Assembly: GCF_013327855.1 (NCBI RefSeq)
Contig: NZ_JABUMX010000001.1
Coordinates: 1,302,001-1,366,000, forward strand
Direction: 5' to 3'
DNA length: 64,000 nt
From: Phyllobacterium pellucidum
Lineage (GTDB): Bacteria > Pseudomonadota > Alphaproteobacteria > Rhizobiales > Rhizobiaceae
Below, one piece after another: positions 45,709-53,683 of this stretch; within the stretch, counting starts at the first letter, position 1, and every line of letters starts with the position of its first letter. The notes beneath the pieces are model-generated. The model saw only the letters and a program-made list of their open reading frames with translations. It had not been told where the DNA came from and did not search any database. The translations under genes and the position numbers were made by a program.

Positions 45709-46497
45709 ATGAGTGTGACGGTGGCGCGTATGAGGACTGACCAAATCCAAAACGGCTCCCCGAACGAGGGCGGAGCGAATTTCAAGAGCGGCATCCTCAT
45801 CTATGCCGAGGCTGGCGTCGTTTTCCAGGGCCTTGTGCAATCACTCGAACGAACGTTTCCCGATCTCAAGGTCGACCTTTCGAACAAGCTTGCCGACTCC
45901 GGCGAAAACGACGACGCAATCGGCCTGGTCATGATCCACGCCGATTTTGTCTCCGACCTCATCGACTGTATCGCGCGCTGCAAAATACGCTTTCCCGATG
46001 CTTACGTGACATTGATGATCGATGACACGAGTGCGTCCATTCCGGAATTCAACACGCTCTTCGACAATAATCTGGTTCAGGGCCTCCTGCCTTTCAGCCT
46101 GAAGCTTGATGCGTGGCTGGCGGTCGTCTGGCTGATGCTCAACGGCGGCGAATATTATCCGTCAACGATTGTTCGCTCGATGGCAAAGGCTGCAAACGGC
46201 ACACAGGTCAAGGCTCAGACGCCGTTCAGCGCCCAGCCGAAGCATACTTCAATGAATGCCTGGCCGGTAAAGACCCTGACCCTGCGCGAACACGAGATTT
46301 TGCAGCTTCTCTCCGAGGGTTTGCAGAACAAGATCATTGCCGACCGCCTTGCCCTTTCGGTGCATACGGTCAAGGTGCATGTTCACAATCTCATCCGCAA
46401 ATTGCGCGCGCACAACCGCACCCAGGCGACGGCGATCTATCGCGACAGCATGGAGCATCACGGTCTGAAGCCCTTCGATACGACGGTCGTTCACTAG
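45709..46497 (+). CDS. LuxR/NarL-type regulator with a degenerate receiver domain (second copy)
   Basis: This 262-residue protein has a receiver-like N-terminal domain (SGILIYAEAGVVFQGLVQS) and a C-terminal HTH (LTLREHEILQLLSEGLQNK, then LSVHTVKVHVHNLIRKLRA). The expected phosphoacceptor position reads GLVMIHADF, with His in place of Asp, so it is another pseudo-receiver. Architecture and position at the right edge of the polysaccharide region match the regulator at 31293, although the receiver parts are quite different. It converges with an MFS gene. Confidence 0.87.
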   Translation: MSVTVARMRTDQIQNGSPNEGGANFKSGILIYAEAGVVFQGLVQSLERTFPDLKVDLSNKLADSGENDDAIGLVMIHADFVSDLIDCIARCKIRFPDAYVTLMIDDTSASIPEFNTLFDNNLVQGLLPFSLKLDAWLAVVWLMLNGGEYYPSTIVRSMAKAANGTQVKAQTPFSAQPKHTSMNAWPVKTLTLREHEILQLLSEGLQNKIIADRLALSVHTVKVHVHNLIRKLRAHNRTQATAIYRDSMEHHGLKPFDTTVVH

Positions 46498-46512
46498 AGA
46501 ACGAGGACTGCA

Positions 46513-47697
46513 CTAGCCAAATCGAGCCATCGACAATTTCTCCTTGCGGGACGTCGCGCCCGCAAACCGGAGCACTGCAAGCCCCAGCACCGGGAAGAGC
46601 GCGCCCAGCCAGCCAAGATGGATCAGCCCGACATGGGAAAGGATCTGGCCGCCTATCATCGACCCGAATGCAACGCCGAGGTAGAGCGCGGAGAAGTTGA
46701 GCGAGAGTGCCAATGGCGCGCTTTCCGGCGCGATGGTCAGGATCCGGCTCGCCTGCGCCGGCGGGAACATCCAGGCGATCACGCCCCAGACGAACATGTG
46801 CGCGATGAGAACGGGACCGGCGATTTCGTGCGGCAATTGCATGATCCAACTTACGGTCGCCAGCACCATGGCATTGAGGACCGAGGCAGCGACGACAGTG
46901 CGGGTCGCACCGAGCCGGTCAGCCAACTGGCCTCCCAAAAAATTACCGATGGCCGCGCCGATACCGAACGATAGGAGAACCACGGGCAGCATCGACTTGC
47001 CAAGGCCGACGCCGTCAACGGCAATCGCTGCAATATAGGTGTAAACCGCAAAAGCGCCGGTCATGTAGAGCAGCGTGGTCAGCAGCGCCGGCACGAGGCC
47101 GGGGTGGCGGATCACTGAAAGGCGCTGGGACAGAGTAAGTCGGTCTGCGTAAAGTCCACGCGGCAAAAGCGACCAGACGACAACCGCTGCAATCAGACCG
47201 ATCAGCGCGATGAAGGCATAGGTGCCGCGCCATCCGGCAAAAGCGCTGATAGCAGCGCCAAGCGGTGCGCCGAACGCGACAGCAAGGGTGGTGCCGCCGA
47301 CGACGGCAGCAACCGCGCGGGCACGATGATGGGCTTCCGAAATGGCGACCGCTGTTGCCTGCGCCGTCGCCGCGTATAGACCAGCGGTCACTGCAATCAG
47401 GAGGCGGGCAAGCAGGAGAAGCAGATATGTCGGCGAAACGGCGGCGCACAGCGCGCCAACTACGAAGACCGTCGCGCTGCCGGCCAGAATCGTGCGGCGG
47501 TCGAGCGAGCCGGTGAGCGCGGCAACAACCGGGGCTCCGATCGCATAGGCAAACGCATAGGCCACGACAAGATAGCCGGCCTGGACCAAAGTGACGCCCG
47601 TATCGCCAGCGATCTGCGGCAGAAGACTTGCCGCGACGAATGCCTCGATACCGATGGCGAATGCACCAAGCGCTAATCCGAAAAGACGAATATCCAT
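46513..47697 (-). CDS. MFS drug/metabolite exporter (DHA1 type)
   Basis: This 394-residue protein has 12 hydrophobic segments with FGLALGAFAIGIEAFVAASL first, the motif TGSLDRRTIL after TM2 and GQILSHVGLIHLGWLG near the end. It resembles AraJ/PbuE-type exporters. I start at ATG 47697 with an AGGTG site 6 nt away. It diverges from arsR-cupin, and one copy of a matched operator lies 16 bp upstream of its start, so it is almost certainly under ArsR control. Confidence 0.92.
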   Translation of the reverse strand: MDIRLFGLALGAFAIGIEAFVAASLLPQIAGDTGVTLVQAGYLVVAYAFAYAIGAPVVAALTGSLDRRTILAGSATVFVVGALCAAVSPTYLLLLLARLLIAVTAGLYAATAQATAVAISEAHHRARAVAAVVGGTTLAVAFGAPLGAAISAFAGWRGTYAFIALIGLIAAVVVWSLLPRGLYADRLTLSQRLSVIRHPGLVPALLTTLLYMTGAFAVYTYIAAIAVDGVGLGKSMLPVVLLSFGIGAAIGNFLGGQLADRLGATRTVVAASVLNAMVLATVSWIMQLPHEIAGPVLIAHMFVWGVIAWMFPPAQASRILTIAPESAPLALSLNFSALYLGVAFGSMIGGQILSHVGLIHLGWLGALFPVLGLAVLRFAGATSRKEKLSMARFG

Positions 47698-47712
47698 GGA
47701 GGTCACCTAAAT

Positions 47713-47730
47713 GTTCAATGAACGTTGAAC
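47713..47730. promoter_or_regulatory. Operator palindrome 1 (ArsR site)
   Basis: The 18 bp palindrome gttcaa-N6-ttgaac lies 16 bp upstream of the MFS start. It shares its half-sites exactly with the palindrome at 47764. Confidence 0.8.
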
Positions 47731-47763
47731 TAACGCCTGGGCCTTGCAGGAGTCAAGCTTTAA

Positions 47764-47781
47764 GTTCAACAAATATTGAAC
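47764..47781. promoter_or_regulatory. Operator palindrome 2 (ArsR site)
   Basis: The second gttcaa-N6-ttgaac palindrome lies 37 bp upstream of arsR. Its start is 51 bp from the first one, close to five helical turns, which would place two dimers on one DNA face. Confidence 0.8.
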
Positions 47782-47817
47782 ATTGAAAACTCTCCTGCCA
47801 ATTGCTATTAAATTCGT

Positions 47818-48189
47818 ATGACAGAATATCTCGATCACCCCACGGCCGAAGACATCGCGCTACCGGCCGTCCTGACCGCTCTTGGCGACGAAACCCGCCT
47901 TGCCATCATCGCAATTCTTGCCCGCAACGGCGAAAAAGCGATGACTTGCGGCCAGTTTTTGCAGCTGGGTTCCAAGACGGCCATCAGCTATCATGTGGCA
48001 AAGCTGCGCGAGGCCGGCATTATTCATGTGCGCCGGGACGGCACACGCCGCCTCCTGACATTGCGCCGCGACGACCTGGAGCATCGGTTCCCGGGATTTC
48101 TGGATTCGGTGGTCACGTCGGCTGTGGCAATGCAAACGCCTGAGGTTTTGGACTATCCGGCAGCACCGGAAACTGCGCGAGGTATGTGA
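47818..48189 (+). CDS. ArsR-family repressor
   Basis: This 123-residue winged-helix protein has LTALGDETRLAIIAILARNG and the recognition helix in SKTAISYHVAKLREAGIIHV. It lacks the ELCVCDL-type metal site of ArsR/SmtB sensors, with a single Cys in MTCGQF, so it likely senses an organic ligand or redox signal. Its stop overlaps the cupin start (TGATG). It should repress itself, the cupin and the divergent MFS gene through the two palindromes. Confidence 0.9.
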   Translation: MTEYLDHPTAEDIALPAVLTALGDETRLAIIAILARNGEKAMTCGQFLQLGSKTAISYHVAKLREAGIIHVRRDGTRRLLTLRRDDLEHRFPGFLDSVVTSAVAMQTPEVLDYPAAPETARGM

Positions 48190-48590
48190 TGGAAATCAAA
48201 GCAATTGGCTCGGTCGCTTCGCGTCGTGCCCCGGAGGAATATTTCACCGGAACGGTCTGGCAGGACCCTATCATCGAAACGCCCGCCCCAGCGCGGCTTC
48301 AAGCTGTTCTTGTGCTCTTCGAGCCCGGGGCTAGGACCGCCTGGCACACCCATCCGCTAGGACAAACGCTGCACGTGGTTTCGGGAAAAGGGCTCGTGCA
48401 GGTGTGGGGCGAACCGATCCGCGAAATCCGCGCCGGCGATACGGTGTGGATTCCGCCGGGCGAAAAGCATTGGCATGGCGCCGGGCCTGACACCCTCATG
48501 GCGCACCTTGCCATGCAGGAGAGGCTTGAAGGCAAGGCTGCGGAGTGGCTGGAAAAGGTCTCTGACAATCAATACTCCGGCCAGGAATAA
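48189..48590 (+). CDS. Single-domain cupin protein
   Basis: This 133-residue protein has cupin motif 1 TAWHTHPLGQTLHVVSGKG (metal His residues) and motif 2 DTVWIPPGEKHWHGAG. The pattern resembles cupins near quinone or drug exporters and hydroxynitrile-lyase-like cupins. The substrate is unknown. It is coupled to arsR by overlap and shares its regulation. Confidence 0.85.
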   Translation: MEIKAIGSVASRRAPEEYFTGTVWQDPIIETPAPARLQAVLVLFEPGARTAWHTHPLGQTLHVVSGKGLVQVWGEPIREIRAGDTVWIPPGEKHWHGAGPDTLMAHLAMQERLEGKAAEWLEKVSDNQYSGQE

Positions 48591-48635
48591 TCTGTTATCA
48601 TAAACTACTCAGTGTACGGCGTGAAAGGACACAAC

Positions 48636-48824
48636 ATGGCATTCGAAGACATCAAGGCGCAAATTGCCCTCTTGCTCGAAGCGATGGTCCAGCGGCCCAC
48701 CGATGCCCATGAAATTCACGAGAACCTGCGTGAAAAGCTCAACGAACTCCGGGCCATGGGCATGCCCTTGCCCGATGACCTTGTTGCACTGGAAAAGCAG
48801 CTCGAAACCGATTTCGACTCCTAG
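48636..48824 (+). CDS. Small helical protein, unknown function
   Basis: This 62-residue acidic protein starts at ATG 48636 (MAFEDIKAQIALLLEAM) with a GAAAGGA site and looks entirely helical (IHENLREKLNELRAMGM). I cannot name a family. It is convergent with the 48828 gene, 3 bp apart. Confidence 0.65.
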   Translation: MAFEDIKAQIALLLEAMVQRPTDAHEIHENLREKLNELRAMGMPLPDDLVALEKQLETDFDS

Positions 48825-48827
48825 ACT

Positions 48828-49073
48828 CTAAAGAAACCGCTTCGGACCGTCTCGCAGCAACGCGCCAAGATCATCCTCCCCCGCGCGCTCGCCGCGGGCC
48901 GGACGGCCGTCAATCACGCCGATATCGCGCAGCATGTGATCGGAAAACTCTTCGGCGTCGATTCTGACGGGGCGGCGTTCGACCGGGTTTTGGCGCCCGG
49001 GCTTGGTCAGAAGGCCGCGAAGCGTCAAGTGGCCGACGGTACGAGCGGCGTGGGTTGTCATCGTGGTCATTGT
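48828..49073 (-). CDS. Small DUF1127-related protein
   Basis: This 81-residue protein begins MTTMTTHAARTVGHLTLRGL at 49073 with a ggag site. It contains the DUF1127-like SDHMLRDIGVIDGRPARGE, so it is probably a diverged member of that family. The longer frame adds 26 non-conserved residues. Confidence 0.6.
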   Translation of the reverse strand, partial: TMTTMTTHAARTVGHLTLRGLLTKPGRQNPVERRPVRIDAEEFSDHMLRDIGVIDGRPARGERAGEDDLGALLRDGPKRFL

Positions 49074-49186
49074 CTCAACTCCAATGGCGATTTTAGTCTT
49101 GGGTGATGCGAACATGCGCCCGTTCCGCCTTGTTTTCCAACAAAACGCCAAGTAGCATGCATAAGCAGAGCTTATGTGAGACGTGA

Positions 49187-50080
49187 ATGAACCTACCTCC
49201 CCTTGCTTCCATCCGGGTGTTTGAGGCCGCCGCCCGCCACGGTAGTTTCACCAAGGCCGCGGAAGAACTCGGCATGACCCAGGCTGCGGTCAGCTATCAG
49301 ATCAAGCTTCTCGAGGAGCGCATCGGCGCGCAATTGTTCCTGCGCCGCCCGCGCCAAGTCACCCTGACGGAGGTCGGCGCCCGCTTGTCGCCGGTCATCA
49401 GCGACGCGTTCGACATGATGCGGGCGGCCATAGCTGCGACGCGCGAGAATGCCGACGGCGTATTGACCATCAGCACGATCCCGACATTCGCTGCGAACTG
49501 GCTCGTGCCGCGGCTTGGATCATTCCAACTCGCGCAACCAAACCTGGCCGTGCGCCTGCAGGCGAACCGGGAAATCATTGATTTTTCGAGGCAAGACGCC
49601 GATATCGGCATACGTTCGGGCAGCGGCAAATGGCCGGGCCTCGTCGCGCACCGTATTTTCGATGCCGATTTCACGCCCATGCTCAGTCCCAAGCTTGCCG
49701 CGTCGATTGGGGGCGTGAAATCACCCGAGGACCTTCTGAGGCTGACGATCGTCGATCCCGGCGATCCGTGGTGGCGCCTGTGGTTCAATGCGGCGGGAAT
49801 TGCCGATCCCGATCTGCGCGGCGACCCCCGCAGCCGTTTCGGCGATCAGCACCTTGAAGGCAAAGCGGTCATTGCCGGCCAAGGGGTCGGCATTCTTACC
49901 CCGGCCTTCTACGAAACCGAGCTTGCACAAGGCCTGCTTATCCAGCCGTTCAATATTGTCGGCACTGCCGACCACTATTACTGGCTTGTTTATCCGGAGG
50001 CGCGGCGCAACGTGCCCAAAATCCGCGCCTTCCGGGACTGGCTTCTCGGCCAGTTGGAGCCTACTGCTGAAGAGGCTTAG
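49187..50080 (+). CDS. LysR-family regulator, GcvA-like
   Basis: This 297-residue protein has the N-terminal LPPLASIRVFEAAARHGSFT, HTH AAEELGMTQAAVSYQIKLLE and FLRRPRQVTLTEVG, with a periplasmic-binding-like effector domain after about residue 90. GcvA-like LysR proteins control amino-acid or beta-lactam-related genes, but the target here is unclear. Its stop overlaps the convergent small membrane gene by 4 bp. Confidence 0.92.
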   Translation: MNLPPLASIRVFEAAARHGSFTKAAEELGMTQAAVSYQIKLLEERIGAQLFLRRPRQVTLTEVGARLSPVISDAFDMMRAAIAATRENADGVLTISTIPTFAANWLVPRLGSFQLAQPNLAVRLQANREIIDFSRQDADIGIRSGSGKWPGLVAHRIFDADFTPMLSPKLAASIGGVKSPEDLLRLTIVDPGDPWWRLWFNAAGIADPDLRGDPRSRFGDQHLEGKAVIAGQGVGILTPAFYETELAQGLLIQPFNIVGTADHYYWLVYPEARRNVPKIRAFRDWLLGQLEPTAEEA

Positions 50081-50238
50081 AAGACCGCGAGATACTTCAG
50101 CAGCGAAATGATGCCGATCACAATGACGATGACCTGGGCGATCTGCTTCGCGCGCCCGTCAAGCGGCAGCATCTGGATGAGGTAAAGAACGAGGAAGATC
50201 ACCAGAACGGTGATCAAGAGACTGATCAAAATTGACAT
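50077..50238 (-). CDS. Thivi_2564-family small membrane protein
   Basis: This 53-residue protein has two hydrophobic segments (LISLLITVLVIFLVLYLIQM and VIVIVIGIISLLKYLAV) around the turn LPLDGRAKQIAQ. This layout matches a known small membrane family of unknown role. The start at 50238 has an AGGAAG site. Confidence 0.75.
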   Translation of the reverse strand: MSILISLLITVLVIFLVLYLIQMLPLDGRAKQIAQVIVIVIGIISLLKYLAVF

Positions 50239-50402
50239 TATAAACTTCCTGTTTTTGGGGAACCATATGAGTGTAGCCTCAGATAACTCCTTGCTTTCTA
50301 TATTGGTTCCATGAAATCCATGACTTGGCAGCGGAATAGGTTTGTTTGGCTGCTTTTTTGCTGTTAGCGTCCGCCGCACCCCGCCATAGATCAGGATTTC
50401 CC

Positions 50403-50819
50403 ATGCGCTCGTTGTTTCACCTTGCCTACCACGTCACCGATCTCGACGAGGCAAGGCGCTTTTACGGATCAATCCTCGGTTGCGAGGAAGGACGAAGCAC
50501 TGACACGTGGGTCGATTTCGATTTTTTCGGCCATCAGATTTCGCTGCACCTCGGCAAGCCGTTCGAAACCACCAACACTGGCAAGGTAGGCGACCACATG
50601 GTGCCGATGCCGCATCTCGGCGTCATCCTGCCGCTTGACGCCTGGAACGATCTGGCCGCGCGCCTCGCCAAGGCGGATGTGGAGTTCGTCATGCCGCCGA
50701 CCGTGCGCTTCAAGGGCGAGTCGGGTGAGCAATGGACCATGTTCTTCCCCGATCCTTCGGGCAATCCGATCGAAGTCAAAGGTTTTGCGGATTTCGCCGG
50801 AATTTACGCCAAGCAATAA
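50403..50819 (+). CDS. VOC-family (glyoxalase/dioxygenase fold) protein
   Basis: This 138-residue protein has FHLAYHVTDLDEARRFYGSI at the N-terminus and FFPDPSGNPIEVKGF at the end, two halves of the vicinal oxygen chelate fold with likely metal residues His and Glu. It is a lyase, dioxygenase or resistance-type protein of unknown substrate. Only 6 bp separate it from the EamA gene, so the two are probably cotranscribed. Confidence 0.85.
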   Translation: MRSLFHLAYHVTDLDEARRFYGSILGCEEGRSTDTWVDFDFFGHQISLHLGKPFETTNTGKVGDHMVPMPHLGVILPLDAWNDLAARLAKADVEFVMPPTVRFKGESGEQWTMFFPDPSGNPIEVKGFADFAGIYAKQ

Positions 50820-50825
50820 TTCATC

Positions 50826-51713
50826 ATGCCGCAATCCACACTGAAGGCTGCCCTCTGGATGATGGGATCGCTCACGGCGATCCTCATGATGGCCATATCC
50901 GGCCGCGAAGCCTCTCGCGAGCTCAATGTCTTCCAGATCATGGAGATGCGCTCGCTCATCGGTCTTGCCATGCTCTATCCGCTCGTCCGTTCTTCGGGCG
51001 GCGTCAGGGCCATGAAGACGAGCCGCATCTGGCAGCATCTCGGCCGCAACGCCGCGCATTATGCCGGACAATTCGCCTGGCTCCAGGCCCTGTCGATGAT
51101 TCCGCTGGCGCAGGTCATCGCTATCGAGTTCACGACGCCGGCCTGGACCGCGCTGATGGCCGTTGCCTTCCTCGGCGAGCGCCTCAATATTTGGCGCATC
51201 CTCACAATCATCCTCGGCATTATCGGCGTGGTCATCATCGTCCGCCCCGGCATCGGTTCGGTCGAAACCGGACAACTGATCGTGCTTGGCGCCGCTTTCA
51301 CCTTCGGCATTTCCTTTACGATGGTGAAATCATTGACGCGAACTGACAGCGTCGTGAAGATTATTTTCTGGATGCTGATCATCCAATCGGCGATCGGCTT
51401 CCTGCCCGCCCTGCACGTGTGGCAATGGCCGTCCTTGCACGTCCTGCCGTGGGTGGTCATCATTGCCTTTACCGGCACGTTTTCGCACTTCTGCATGGCG
51501 AAGGCGCTGCAATATGCCGACGCAACGGTGGTGATACCGATGGACTTCCTGCGGGTGCCCTTGATGGCTGTTCTCGGCTGGCTGATCTATGCGGAGCGCG
51601 TGGATATGTTCACCGCACTCGGCGCAGTCCTCATCCTCTGCGGTAATCTTCTCAATCTCAAGAACCGAACGTCTGTCCGCAACAAGGATGCCGTTTCACT
51701 GGCTCAATCGTAG
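50826..51713 (+). CDS. EamA/DMT-family transporter
   Basis: This 295-residue protein has ten hydrophobic segments in two repeated halves. It has the first-half EFTTPAWTALMAVAFLGERL and second-half QYADATVVIPMDFLRVPL segments typical of drug/metabolite exporters. Its stop overlaps the end of the convergent methyltransferase gene by 10 bp. Confidence 0.9.
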   Translation: MPQSTLKAALWMMGSLTAILMMAISGREASRELNVFQIMEMRSLIGLAMLYPLVRSSGGVRAMKTSRIWQHLGRNAAHYAGQFAWLQALSMIPLAQVIAIEFTTPAWTALMAVAFLGERLNIWRILTIILGIIGVVIIVRPGIGSVETGQLIVLGAAFTFGISFTMVKSLTRTDSVVKIIFWMLIIQSAIGFLPALHVWQWPSLHVLPWVVIIAFTGTFSHFCMAKALQYADATVVIPMDFLRVPLMAVLGWLIYAERVDMFTALGAVLILCGNLLNLKNRTSVRNKDAVSLAQS

Positions 51714-52576
51714 GCGAGACACCAGCCCATTCCCTCAAGCCAGCAACGCTCGGGGGGTACATCGTTTGAACGGTAGAGGCGCGTCACGCGCTTAAGCTCG
51801 CCATTGCCGAATGCGATGGCAAGGGCTCTTTCGGACTCTGGATCCCGCATCCCTGCGCAGGGATAAATCGCTACGCCAGAGACCGCCCGCGCAGCGTACG
51901 CATCGCCCTCACGGGTAATGAGGAACACGGCGCCGCGGGGACGCGAGCCACGGCCGATCAGGGTGAAGCCATCATCGGTCGTGAGCGGCAGAAGAAGCCG
52001 GCCCCCGTCCTTGAGACGATCGAGCCAGCCATCATCAAGCCTGGTTGCGCCGGCATTGACGTAGATCACATCGGCGGGCTCGAACGATAGTTTCGTGCCA
52101 TCCCCCTGAACGATCTCGACATTGCGGTAACCGGTGAGATATTCCTTCGCGCGCGCCGCAAGATCCGCTTCGATTTCAATGCCGAGAACCTGTCCTGAAG
52201 CTCCGGCGAGATGCGCCATGATCGCGGTGTAATAGCCCGTGCCGGTGCCGATATGAACGACCCGCTCGCCTTCGGCGATGTTTGCATACCAAAGGAGGTG
52301 GGCATGCAATGACGGTTCGCCATTGTTGATGTGCCGCTCCGGCGCGATGCCGACGAGATCATCCGTATAAAGGTGAACCGGATCGTTATCGGGGCTGAGA
52401 CCAAAGCCCAGTCCGTACCTGATGATCGGCCATGGACCCGGACCGAGAAAGTCCTCCCGCGGCACCTCGGCAAAGGCCCGCTCGATGCGCGGGTCGTCCA
52501 CGCCAACGCTTGCAAGCACCTTGCCGGCATAGGCTCGCCTTATGCGTTTCAAGTCTTCGGAATCAGTCATGGGCAT
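51704..52576 (-). CDS. PCMT-like SAM-dependent methyltransferase
   Basis: This 290-residue protein has ERAFAEVPREDFLGPGPW, DPVHLYTDDLVGI and the SAM loop GERVVHIGTGTGYYTAIMAH, then VQGDGTKLSF and VIYVNAGATRLDDGWLDRLK. It resembles protein-L-isoaspartate methyltransferases but is longer, with an extra C-terminal part. The role may be protein repair or a small-molecule methylation. Its start lies 8 bp downstream of the LysR stop on the same strand. Confidence 0.82.
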   Translation of the reverse strand: MPMTDSEDLKRIRRAYAGKVLASVGVDDPRIERAFAEVPREDFLGPGPWPIIRYGLGFGLSPDNDPVHLYTDDLVGIAPERHINNGEPSLHAHLLWYANIAEGERVVHIGTGTGYYTAIMAHLAGASGQVLGIEIEADLAARAKEYLTGYRNVEIVQGDGTKLSFEPADVIYVNAGATRLDDGWLDRLKDGGRLLLPLTTDDGFTLIGRGSRPRGAVFLITREGDAYAARAVSGVAIYPCAGMRDPESERALAIAFGNGELKRVTRLYRSNDVPPERCWLEGMGWCLAYD

Positions 52577-52584
52577 GATCTCGA

Positions 52585-53523
52585 TCAGCCAGCTTTCGCT
52601 GCTTCAGGAACTGAGAGTTCATCGCACGGTCCAATATTCTCTACCAGAAAATCGACGAAACTGCGGACTCTTGCCGCCAGATATTCATGACCGACGAAGA
52701 CCGCATGGATGAGTTCGAGGTCGCCGGGATTATATGCCTCGAGAAGCACCTTCAGACGGCCTGCACGAAGGTCATTGATCACATGAAACAGGCCGAGCCG
52801 GGCAATTCCAAGTCCTGCGACACACATCTGCTGGGCCGTTTCACCGTTATTGGAGATGAAATTGCCAGAAACGGCCAGGAGTTCTGTTTCCTTTGATTGC
52901 GGATTACGAAAAGGCCACTCGTTCAAGGTACGGCGAAAGTTGAAATTCAGGCAATTGTGGTGCTGCAGGTCACTTGGACGCTCCGGTATGCCATGCCTGT
53001 CGAGATAGTCCGGCGAGGCGATGACCACGACGCGGCTTTCGAAGAGTTTGCGCGCCTTCAATGCCGAATTGCGCATGGGGCCGACGCGGATCGCTATGTC
53101 TGCCCGCTCCTCGATAAGGTCGACAACGCCGTCGCTCAGCGAAACATCCAGCCTGACATCGGGATATTGCTCGAGAAACTTCGGTACGAGCGGCAAAACG
53201 CAGGTGACGCCAACAGGCACCGAGGAATTGACGCGCAGCAGTCCGCGCGGCTTGGCGGATGCACCATGGGCGACCGCCCGCTCCGCCTCCTCGATCTCGG
53301 CGACGATGCGCATGGCACGCTGATGATAGACCTCGCCTTCTGGCGTGAGTTGCAAGGTGCGTGTCGAGCGGACGAGAAGCCGCGTGCCAAGCCTCTCCTC
53401 GATGCGGCTGATCATCTTGCTGACGGCAGACGGCGACAGGCCAAGGCGTCGCCCCGCCGCAGAGAAGCTGTTGAGCTCCACAGCTTGAACGAAGACGTCC
53501 ATTTCTCCAGCCCGGTTATCCAT
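52585..53523 (-). CDS. LysR-family regulator of the divergent MFS/aldo-keto reductase genes
   Basis: This 312-residue protein has MDVFVQAVELNSFSAAGRRL with HTH LSPSAVSKMISRIEERLG and VRSTRTLQLTPEGEVYH, the group of LysR regulators that sit opposite efflux or reductase genes. It diverges from the MFS gene at 53684, and a 16 bp palindrome (53573-53588) in the 160 bp gap is a possible binding site. Confidence 0.93.
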   Translation of the reverse strand: MDNRAGEMDVFVQAVELNSFSAAGRRLGLSPSAVSKMISRIEERLGTRLLVRSTRTLQLTPEGEVYHQRAMRIVAEIEEAERAVAHGASAKPRGLLRVNSSVPVGVTCVLPLVPKFLEQYPDVRLDVSLSDGVVDLIEERADIAIRVGPMRNSALKARKLFESRVVVIASPDYLDRHGIPERPSDLQHHNCLNFNFRRTLNEWPFRNPQSKETELLAVSGNFISNNGETAQQMCVAGLGIARLGLFHVINDLRAGRLKVLLEAYNPGDLELIHAVFVGHEYLAARVRSFVDFLVENIGPCDELSVPEAAKAG

Positions 53524-53572
53524 CTCAGCGCCATTTGTGAACCCGCGTCACAAGTATTGCGCGTTGCACCCC

Positions 53573-53588
53573 GATTATCAAGGTAATC
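53573..53588. promoter_or_regulatory. Palindrome between divergent LysR and MFS genes
   Basis: The sequence gatta-N6-taatc is a near-perfect 16 bp palindrome with a spacing close to the T-N11-A pattern of LysR sites. It lies in the shared control region. Confidence 0.5.
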
Positions 53589-53683
53589 GCCGCAAGCCAT
53601 ATTCACTGCAACGAACTCAAGGTTCGACATATTCAATTTCGCGGCCGGTTCCCAAAGATCGCCGTTTTGAAAAGGACAGCACA

